This document shows positions 53,215 to 61,097 of a DNA stretch of 64,000 nt, piece after piece. The DNA comes from Prorocentrum cordatum. Its lineage: Eukaryota > Sar > Dinophyceae > Prorocentrales > Prorocentraceae. Location of the stretch: NCBI GenBank assembly GCA_963575745.1, contig CAUYUJ010014346.1, positions 277,856 through 341,855 of the forward strand, written 5' to 3'. The translations under genes and the position numbers were made by a program. A model generated the notes under the pieces. The model did not search any database and was not told the origin of the DNA. It saw only the letters and a list, made by a program, of their open reading frames with translations. Within the stretch, counting starts at the first letter, position 1. Every line of letters starts with the position of its first letter.

Positions 53215-53233
53215 AACAAACCTACCTCGCTTT
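53214..53233. repeat. LINE target-site duplication, 5' copy
   Basis: AAACAAACCTACCTCGCTTT, identical to 47792-47811; its first base overlaps the variable SL base. Confidence 0.95.
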
Positions 53234-53805
53234 TGACCACCCTCGCTTCCAAGAGATACCAAGCGATGCCAAACTACGGCCTGTACTGGCCAGGCCGCTT
53301 GACGAGGCGGCGCGTGGTATGGCTTGGTTTTGCCTGGAAGCGAAAGCGGGGTAGGTAATTCACGCTCTGAGTACCCGATTTCCCTCCCGGTACTTCTTTC
53401 CTTTCTTTCGGTCGATCGCCCCGACTCTCCGTACCCGACTCTTTCTGTACCATTATTTCCTTTCTTTCCGTCGACCTTTCCTTTCTGTACCATTATGTTC
53501 CTTATGTCTGCACCTTCTTTGCTTTCTGTACCATTCTTCCCTTCCTGTCCGTACCTGACCCTTTCTGTACCATCATTTCCTTTCTCTCCGTCAACTGCCC
53601 CGACTCCCCTCGTGGTGATGTTGCCACATGGCCCCCGACCTTCACCTGGGGCGCCGCGCCGCCGGCGACGACCGCCCGGCCCCGGGGCCGCGGGCCTGCT
53701 CGACCCCACAGCGGCAGCAGGCACAGCAGCACGCCCACCGCCCCCAGCGCCGCGCCGGCGCGCCGGCAGGCCCCCAGGCCCGGCAGCCGGGTGCCCTGGA
53801 GGACG
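53234..53805. repeat. CTTTCTGTACCATTAT oligomer region
   Basis: 53390-53600 has irregular tandem units with TTTCTGTACCATTATTTCC and TTTCCGTCGACC-like phrases. 53270-53300 has GGCCTGTACTGGCCAGGCC. The remainder is GC-rich, with no gene. Confidence 0.6.
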
Positions 53806-54216
53806 GGCCGGTTTTTCCACCTCCACCACCACAAGTTGGATGGGGAGGGGATCCTCCTCCTCCCTCCTCCTCCCTCCTCCTCCCTCCTCCTCCTCCTCCT
53901 CCTCCTCCTCCTCCTCCTCCCCCCTCCTCCTCCTCCTATACCCTTCGTCCTCCTCCTTCTCCTCCTCCTTCTCCTCCTCCTTCTCCTCCTCCTCCTCCTC
54001 CTCCTCCTCCTCCCCCCTCTCCTCCTCGATCTCCTCCTCCTCTTCCTCCTCCTCCTCCTCCTCCTCCTCCTCCTCCTCCTCCTCCTCCTCCTCCTCCTCT
54101 ACGCTTCGCCCTATACCCTTCCTCATCTACCCTTCGTCGTCCTCCTCCTCCTCCTCATCCTCCTCCTCCTTTCCCCCTCCAGCTCGTGGTGGCGGTGGTG
54201 GGAAACGGGCCCATCG
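53806..54216. mobile_element. Fold-back element with long CTC interior, copy 2
   Basis: The left arm reads GACGGGCCGGTTTTTCCACC, TCCACCACCACAAGTTGG. The reverse complement of the right arm reads GATGGGCCCGTTTCCCACC, ACCGCCACCACGAGCTGG. The interior is about 310 bp of CTCCTC/CTTCTC units. Same design as 40537-40646, so the trinucleotide tract seems to be carried by the element. Confidence 0.6.
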
Positions 54217-54302
54217 CTGGAGGGGCGCGTAGCGCGGGCCCGCCATGACCGCGACGGCGCCCCGCCCGCCGAGCGGCGGCGCGCCAGAGGGGGGGCGGCG
54301 CG

Positions 54303-54472
54303 ACAGGGGGCTTTTTGAGTTTTGAATGCCGGAAACGGGTTTTGAATTCCGAAAGCGGGTTTTGAGTTCTGAATCCCAAAAACGGGCTTTCAGTTCCGAA
54401 ACTGGGGTTTGGTGAACTCAAAAACTGGCTCTTGAACACAGCAACTCACAACTCTTGTTTTTTTTTTGAGCA
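54303..54472 (+). repeat. Short degenerate tandem, TTTTGAATTCCGAAA type
   Basis: Four imperfect units of about 23 bp (GGGTTTTGAATTCCG, GGGTTTTGAGTTCTG, GGGCTTTCAGTTCCG, TGGGGTTTGGTGAACTC), then a T run at about 54458. Confidence 0.65.
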
Positions 54473-54698
54473 GGGACCGACCGTCCTGGCAGTCCTACAG
54501 TCCTTCCACGAAATGTTCTGAGAACCCAACAATGTTCTAAGAACGGAAAGAAGGTTCTTAGAGCATGAACCCGATGTGACAAAACAAGACCGGCTCCGCC
54601 AGAAATGCTCTAAGCACGCTTCGTGGAAGAAACCTCAAAAGGGTTCTTAGAACACTGCTTGGTAGGGCTATAGGCACGCCAGGACGCTTCGCCACTGC
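54473..54698 (+). repeat. Composite repeat, 3' module
   Basis: Runs from GCAGGGACCGACCGTC through ATGTTCTAAGAACGG, GTTCTTAGAGCATGA and GGTTCTTAGAACACTGC to GACGCTTCGCCACTGCTTGA. Full-length module of about 225 bp. Confidence 0.8.
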
Positions 54699-54884
54699 TT
54701 GATTTTTTGAATTCCAGAAACCCGTGCTTGAACTCAGAAGCCCTCGGGCGCGGTCGGGGCCGACTGCGGGCAGGAAGGCCTCCCAAGAAGGCCGCACGAG
54801 AGCCTCTGCCCGATGGGCGGCCCGCGCGCACGAGGGGAGGGGGGCGCGGGTAGCGCGGCGGGAAGGCCGGCCACGCGCGGAGCC

Positions 54885-55075
54885 GGCCGGCCGGCCAGGC
54901 CCGCCCGCAGGAGGTCCTGCACCCAAGCCCAGGTCAATGCGAAGGATCCTGCAGGATCCTGCAGGATCCTGCGCCCAAACCCGGGTCAATGCGACCCTGG
55001 CCCTGCAGGATCCTGCAAGATCGGGCGCTCTGGCTGACCCCCGTTTGCATTGACCCCCGTCTCAAGGCGCCCGAT
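54885..55075 (+). repeat. Dispersed repeat with AGGATCCTGCA core, copy 2
   Basis: AGGATCCTGCA is repeated three times in tandem at 54950-54972, then CTGCAGGATCCTGCAAG, GGGCGCTCTGGC and TTTGCATTGACCCCCG as at 4820-4880. Confidence 0.7.
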
Positions 55076-55237
55076 CCTGAGAGGCCCCTCCCCTTCCGGC
55101 GCGCCGCGGAGCCGAGCGGCGGCGGGAGCAAAAAAAGAGGACCTCAAAAAACGCAAAGCAGTCCTGAGCCAAAAAGGAAGAGCTGCAGGAGACTTGCGAC
55201 GACGGAAGCTTGGAAGAACAAGGCCAGATGTGCACCA

Positions 55238-55299
55238 GGCCAGCTCGATGCACGCCGCTGTGCGTGCCAACGCGTGCGGGAGCGTGCATCGAGCTGGCC
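55238..55299. repeat. Perfect 18-bp hairpin
   Basis: The left arm GGCCAGCTCGATGCACGC (55238-55255) and the right arm GCGTGCATCGAGCTGGCC (55282-55299) are exact inverted repeats with a 26-nt loop. Confidence 0.95.
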
Positions 55300-55874
55300 A
55301 GGCACACGGTTCGCGTCGTCCAGAAAGCGAGGTGGGTCGCCCAGGATTCTCTGGTGGAGGTACGACAGCTCTGCGCAGGCAGGCCACGACAAGGGCACGC
55401 AGAGCAGGACGGCGACGAGGGAGGGCGGGAAGGGGCCATCTGCACGCTGGCCGTGAAAACTACGAGCTTCGAGCTGTGCGGTCGGTTTTGAGGGGGACCA
55501 CAAAGATGTGCACAGCTGGCGTCATCCGACCAGCTTCCGCCTTCTCGGGGCGTCCAAGAGAGGGGGGGCCAAGAGTGGGAGGCAAGTGCGCGGCCCGAGG
55601 GGGACCAATGGACACATTGGAAGAAAAAGAAAGGCCATGACGTCCCAGGCGATATCATGGCCTTGTCAATAATATACACCCCCCCTGGTCATCACCCACC
55701 CCCTTGGCCGCCCCTGACAAGATGCGCACAACTAGCGTCATCCATCCAGCATCCGCTCAGAGCTGGTTGCGCATCCCTTCCCAGAATTCATCCTGGCTCG
55801 TTCTGTAGGCGGCGTCCAGCCGCGGCGACGAGCGGGAGCCCTAAGGCCAGGAAGGAAGGAGTCGGAGGGGTAGA
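55300..55874. other. No recognised gene
   Basis: Frames on both strands lack domains. No structure beyond short repeats. Confidence 0.45.
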
Positions 55875-56065
55875 AAAGAGGAGGATGGGGCGGAGAAAAA
55901 GGAGGAGGAGGAGAAGGAGGGGAAGGGAGGGAGGGAGGGAGGGAGGGAGGGAGGAGGGGGGAGGGAAGGAGGAAGGGAGGGAGGGAGAGGGAGCACGGAG
56001 GGAGGAGGAGGAGGAGGAGGAGGAGGAGGAGGAGGAGGAGGAGGAGGAGGAGGAGGAGGAGGAGG
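55875..56065 (+). repeat. GGA/GGGA purine tract
   Basis: GGAGGA and GGGAGGGA units for about 190 bp. A polypurine mirror to the polypyrimidine tract at 53.86-54.18 kb. Confidence 0.95.
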
Positions 56066-57185
56066 TAAAATGCGGGGAGAGGGATGCAGGGAGGTGTGCA
56101 AGCGTGGCTTCACCGGTTACATCCACGGTGTTCCGCGGCATCCCCATATGGTCACCGAGCGTCGAGCTCCTGCGCTGCGCGACGCAGGACCATTTTCGAG
56201 CCCTCACGCGCCCACAGGAGAGGCAGCGCTGCGGCGTGAGTCGCGGGGCGCGGCCATTCCCGCGTCCTGCCGTGTCGACGTCGACGTTGGCTTCTGTCAC
56301 CGCGTAGATCTTGGGGCCCCAGGCATCTGACCAGCCATAACCGAGGGAGTCGTGTTCCTCCGTTCCCTGGGGGAAACCACTCGTATCGACGAGCTCTCGA
56401 GAGGGGTGTCGAATCCGACGGGCCCCCCACGGGGGTAAGGACCACGACCCCCCCAGTTGTGGCTCGTCTGGGCCTGGAGGCGGCCAAGGGGGTCTGAACT
56501 GGTTGGGACTCCTGACCCTCGGCCAGGAAGGGGGCTGAGGCCAAGTCCGCTCAACATCGGTCCCCTGGACCTCTCCGCCCAGGGTCCACCCGGTGCAGCT
56601 CCGATCCGTCGCTCACGGCCTTGGGGCCCGACGGCGGCCCCCCGAGGCCGAGCGCGGCACAGGACCTCGCCAGAGCTGGCGCCGGGAGCCTGCCCGCCCC
56701 GCCTGCTGGCCAGAGCCAAGTGCTGGGCAGATCGCTCCACGTGTGACCCGCGGTTGCTCGCCCGGCGGCGGGGACCGCTCTTCGCGCACACATTTTGTTG
56801 TTTTACCAGCTCGCGTGGGCGCCCTGTGGCTGAGGAGAGGAGAGGACAGCAGCAAGGGGGGGGGAAGAGCAAAGACGAGAAGCAGCAGCAGAAGCACGCA
56901 GTGCACACACGGCGCTCGTATGGTCCGCCGAGAAGTGTCGACAGCCGCTCGTGACTCGCTGCTCTGAGGCTTTTTGGCCCGATCGTTCGGGGCCGGTCGG
57001 GTGCGGGCCGCTGGCGACCTGCCACCTCGAAGGCGCCCACACGCCTCGCAGCGCCGCCGCGCGGGCGCGGCGAGGAGCTGCCGCCCTTCGCCGCGCCCCC
57101 CGCGGGAGGCCCACATACAGCGTGCCGGGGTGCGCGCGCCACTGGGCCTCGCGGTGTCGCGCGACGTTCCCTCGCTGCCCTCCTT
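56066..57185. other. Non-coding, with repeat fragment
   Basis: 56470-56515 (GGAGGCGGCCAAGGGGGTCT, GAACTGGTTGGGAC) is a diverged copy of 5464-5500. No supported gene. Confidence 0.45.
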
Positions 57186-57189
57186 TCCC

Positions 57190-57242
57190 ACACGCACACA
57201 CACACAGACGCAGACACAAACACAAACACAAACACAAACGCC

Positions 57243-57303
<61 letters not shown>

Positions 57304-57356
57304 AGACAGACACAGACACAGACACAGACACAGACACAGACACAGACACAGACACA

Positions 57357-57389
<33 letters not shown>

Positions 57390-57436
57390 GCACACGCACA
57401 CGCACACACACGCACACACGCACACGCACACGCACA

Positions 57437-57474
<38 letters not shown>

Positions 57475-57505
57475 ACGCACACGCACACACACACACACAC
57501 ACACA

Positions 57506-57536
<31 letters not shown>

Positions 57537-57711
57537 TCGCTCGCACGCACGCACGCACACGACACACACACACACGCACACACACACGCACACACACACA
57601 CACACGACACACACACACACACACACGACACACACGCACACACGCACACACACAAACAAACAAACAAACAAACAAACAAACAAACAAACAAACGAATGAC
57701 TAACTAACTTT

Positions 57712-57742
<31 letters not shown>

Positions 57743-57746
57743 CCTA
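57190..57746 (+). repeat. Compound CA / CAGA / CGCA / CAAA / TAAC tract
   Basis: CACACA runs with GACACA and GCACAC variants to about 57650, then CAAA units (57652-57692), then TAAC units (57697-57745). The cysteine- and valine-rich or threonine- and histidine-rich frames through it are artefacts. Confidence 0.98.
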
Positions 57747-57769
57747 ACCCCGGGAAGCAAACAGTAACC

Positions 57770-58880
57770 CCCCCGGCGATATCGTTAGCACAGAAAATAT
57801 AATAAATAATTATTTTGGGCGACGCCCTCCGGCGACATCGTTAGCACATAAAACATAAAATAGAATAATTGATTAATTTGCCCCCCCCCCGGGCCCGAAG
57901 CTGGCGGCAACGTGAGGCGACAGCCTGAAGAACCAATGCGCACGAACGCTTGCCAATGGGTTCCCGCCTTGCTAGAACACTGGGAAACTGACGCGCATCG
58001 GAAATCAAAGGTAAATCAAAAATGACAAACAATGAAATCACCGCAAGCAAATATAATTGAAAGGACCCCCTAAAGGAATCCCAGAGGAATCTCAGAAGGA
58101 AGCCCACGCATAATCTCAAAGGAACCCTATTGGAAATTCAAAGTAATTTCAAAGGAACCCCACAGAAATCGCAAAAGGATCCCAGCGGCAGCTCAAACGA
58201 ACCACGAAGGAATCTAAGGACTCTGGAGAACGCGGGCTCGCGTGGACATAAGCAAACCCTATTGCGACCGCACTAGGGATTTTTTTTTTCAGGGGATCCT
58301 ATGGGAGAGTCCACGGAGGGATATCGCAGACGGATTCCGCGAACCCCCCCGCGATATGTTAGCACATTTATTGAAAATAAAATAATCCACAGGCACCGGA
58401 GGTCGATGTGATGCTCCCTTCAGGGATTGCCGAAGGAATGTCAGAGGAACTTGAAAGGACCCCCAAAGGAATCCCATAAGAATATCACAAATAATCCCAC
58501 GCATGATATCAAAGGAACCAATGGAATTTCAAAGCAATCTCAAAGGAGCCCCACAGAAATCGCAAAGGCATCTCAGCGGCAGCTCAAAAGAACCACGAAG
58601 GAATCTAAGGAATTTGGAGAACGCGGGCTCGCGTGGACATAAGCAATCCCTATTGCGACCGCACTAGGGAAATTGATTATTTCAGGGGATCCTATATGGG
58701 AGAGTTCACGGAGAGACATCGCAGACGGATTCCGCGACCCCCCCGCGATATGTTAGCACATTTATTGAAAATAAAATAATCCACCGGCCCCGGATGTCGA
58801 TGTGATCCTCCCTTAAGCAATGGGGCATCACAGGGATATGACCGGAACCTCAAGGGACCCCCAGAATAACATCAAAGGAA
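57770..58880 (+). repeat. 391-bp tandem array
   Basis: CGCGGGCTCGCGTGGACATA occurs at 58231 and 58622, and ATATGTTAGCACATTTATTG at about 58341 and 58748. Copies cover roughly 58050-58440 and 58450-58830, with partial units before (CATCGTTAGCACATAAAAC near 57837) and after. Each begins with AAAGGAATC-type 10-14-bp subrepeats and ends in an AT-rich ATAAAATAATCCAC. Confidence 0.85.
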
Positions 58881-59239
58881 CACCAGAGGAGTCTCAAAGG
58901 AGTCCCAAAAGAATCACAATAGAAACGGCAAGGAATCTCAAAAGAAGCCAATCGGAGTATCAAAGGAATCTCTGAAGAATCTGACAGAAACGCACAGAAT
59001 CACAGGAAGCGACTCTGGGCAGGTGTGCCTTGTCGCTGGGCTCTGGACTACAAGGGGACCGGGCATTCAGAGGCTTGTGGAGGCCTTTCTGGATGCCTCC
59101 TGGGAACCTCCGGGGACCTCCCCTCCGCGGACCTCTGGTGACCTGCGGGGGATATCGCTTCCGCCCCGGCCCCGGTGCCGGAAGCGTTATAATTTCCTCT
59201 GATGAAGTGGGGGGGGAGGGGGGTTTACTGATTGCTTCC
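58881..59239. other. No recognised gene
   Basis: AAAGGAATC-type subrepeats continue to about 58990; then CCTCCGGGGACCTCC-rich sequence. Confidence 0.5.
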
Positions 59240-59262
59240 CAGGGTTAACTAACTAACTAACC

Positions 59263-59297
<35 letters not shown>

Positions 59298-59312
59298 CAA
59301 GCGCACACATAC

Positions 59313-59350
<38 letters not shown>

Positions 59351-59395
59351 GCACGCACGCACGCACGCACACGCACACACACACACACAGGGGGG
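59240..59395 (+). repeat. TAAC / CA / CGCA tract
   Basis: TAAC units (59246-59294), then ACACAC and CACGCACG units. The same combination as 57190-57746 with the TAAC and CA parts in reverse order. Confidence 0.95.
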
Positions 59396-59399
59396 GGGG

Positions 59400-59850
59400 A
59401 CGATACGAGAAAGGCGGGAAACATTGGCTTGCAATCGGCGATGCGTCGCCGAGAGAGCGGCGGCGGGCCCTGCGCTCCACGGCGAAGCCGCACCCTCCTG
59501 GGCCAGGTGGGGCACCCAAGCCCCCCCCCTGTCGGCGATGACTGGGCGCTCGGCTCCCTGATCTCCTCCCGGGCCAGTCCCCCCCCTTGTCTTGAGCAGG
59601 GACCGACCGTCCCGGCATCCCTGTAGGCCTTCCACGACATGTTCTTGGAACCCCAAATGCTCTGAGAACAAGAACAATTTGCTTAGAACATAAGCCCGCT
59701 GCGTTCAAACAGGACAGCCTCAGCCAGAAGTGCTCTAAGAACACCTCGTGGAATCCACAAAGAGGTTCTTAGAGCACTGCCTGGCAGGCCTACAGGCACG
59801 CCAGGACGCTTCGCCACTGCTTCACTGTCGGTGCCCCCCTCGACGTCGCC
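59400..59850 (+). repeat. Composite dispersed repeat, complete copy
   Basis: 5' module CTTGCAATCGGCGATGCG, GTCGCCGAGAG, CCTGTCGGCGATGACTGGGC. 3' module GAGCAGGGACCGACCGTCCC, GTGCTCTAAGAACACC, GGTTCTTAGAGCACTGCC, GACGCTTCGCCACTGCTTCA, then CCCTCGACGTCGCCC. The final phrase matches 3497-3510, showing where the element ends. Confidence 0.8.
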
Positions 59851-60509
59851 CTCCCTCGCCCGCACCGCATGGCCGAGCCAGGGGCGCCCGGAGACCCCGG
59901 CCGGCCCCCCCCGCACGCGAGCAGGCTCCTCCGCGCACGCGACGCCGTCGAAGCGCGCGGCGGCCTCGAAGCACGGGCTCGGGAGGGGGGGGGGCAACGA
60001 GGCAGAGGACGACACGGAGCGGGTCGTTCCCCCCCCCCGCAAGGGGAAGCGCCGACGATCGATACCGCCTTGGGGGTGGTTGATCTCGGGGGACCTCGGC
60101 AGGCGATGGGCATGGACGTGTTTGCCCCCTCCCGCCCCGGGGTCCCCAAAGATCGACTCCCAGTGCGGTTGTTATGGGGAAGTCCCCGCTTCGGACCCCC
60201 GCCTCTCCAGACTTCCTCGAGCCGTGGGAAAAAACACGCGACGGGTAAGGTTGAGCAATTGCCCGTCCCTTGCGGGCCTTGCCACGCCCCGGGGCCGTCA
60301 ACAAAAACGGCTCCGGATGAGACGCTGGCTTCAAGGGAGGAGTCAACATCCCTGGAGGCCCACATCAAGCCCTCAAAAAAGCGGCATCGGAGGAGAAGGC
60401 ACTCCATTACCAACCCACTGGCCGCCAGGTGCTTGAGAAATTTCCAAACCATCCTCCCTGTCAGGTCCCCGGCCGGAAGAGAACACTCTTACCTCCGGCA
60501 CACCTTTCC
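59851..60509. other. No recognised gene
   Basis: GC-rich sequence. No frame has a domain or clear splice structure. Confidence 0.45.
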
Positions 60510-60760
60510 CTTCTAAAAAGCTTCTCCCTATCGCACCACGAGACGTGCCGGCAGGACGGTCTAGGCACTTCGCCCGAGACCTCCTCACCACTTTGACCCC
60601 AAATGTGCAACTCTCACAAGGGTGAAGGGCCGTACCTTTTCAAGGTGATGCTCTCGTCTTAGCGCCGCACACAATCGTGTGAAGGTTTCCAATGGTTACA
60701 AGGACGGAGGGCGGTACGTTCCAACGAGGGCACCCGTTTTTTAGCACAGCGCATTTTCGT
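60510..60760 (+). repeat. Dispersed repeat, related to 2521-3189
   Basis: CTAAAAAGCTTCTCCCTATC, GACGTGCCGGCAGGACGG, GGTGATGCTCTCGTC, CTTAGCGCCGC, in the order of 2525-2700. Confidence 0.45.
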
Positions 60761-61097
60761 CTTGAAGTGCACGCGCACCCACCCCCCCTCGCGGAGAAAG
60801 GGGGAGGTGAGGGTCGCTCTTTTTCTCGAGCAACAAAGGGCTGCAGGATTTCCTGGATCCTCCAGGACAGTCTGATTATATTTTCTATAATCACATATAT
60901 GTGTAAAACTACAAACTTCCTAGCACCTCTCCTTGGGCGCGGGAAGCGGCTCGGCCTCCAGCCGAGAAGAGTGAGCCACAGGGAAACCACTTTGTCCTCC
61001 CTTAGCAGGCCTCGCAACGGCGCTGGCCACCTAAGCCCATCGCGGGGCTACCCGCAGAGGGCAGGCGCGGGGCAAACCGCAGCCTGTAAAAGAAAGC
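60761..61097 (-). other. 3' flank of the copia-type element
   Basis: Expected to contain the polypurine tract and 3' LTR. A candidate in minus orientation is AAGGAGAGG near 60930 followed by TGTAGTTTTACACATAT. The second LTR lies outside the window, so the boundary cannot be tested here. It also carries one GCGGTTTGCCCCGCGCCTG hairpin copy (61067-61085). Confidence 0.35.

Noticed and set aside
53083-54126. Glu-rich minus-strand ORF of about 347 codons
   Set aside because: Its core is the CTC tract read antisense. The ends fall in unrelated repeats.
57190-57703. Cys/Val-rich and Thr/His-rich ORFs over 200 codons
   Set aside because: Pure translations of CA-type microsatellites.
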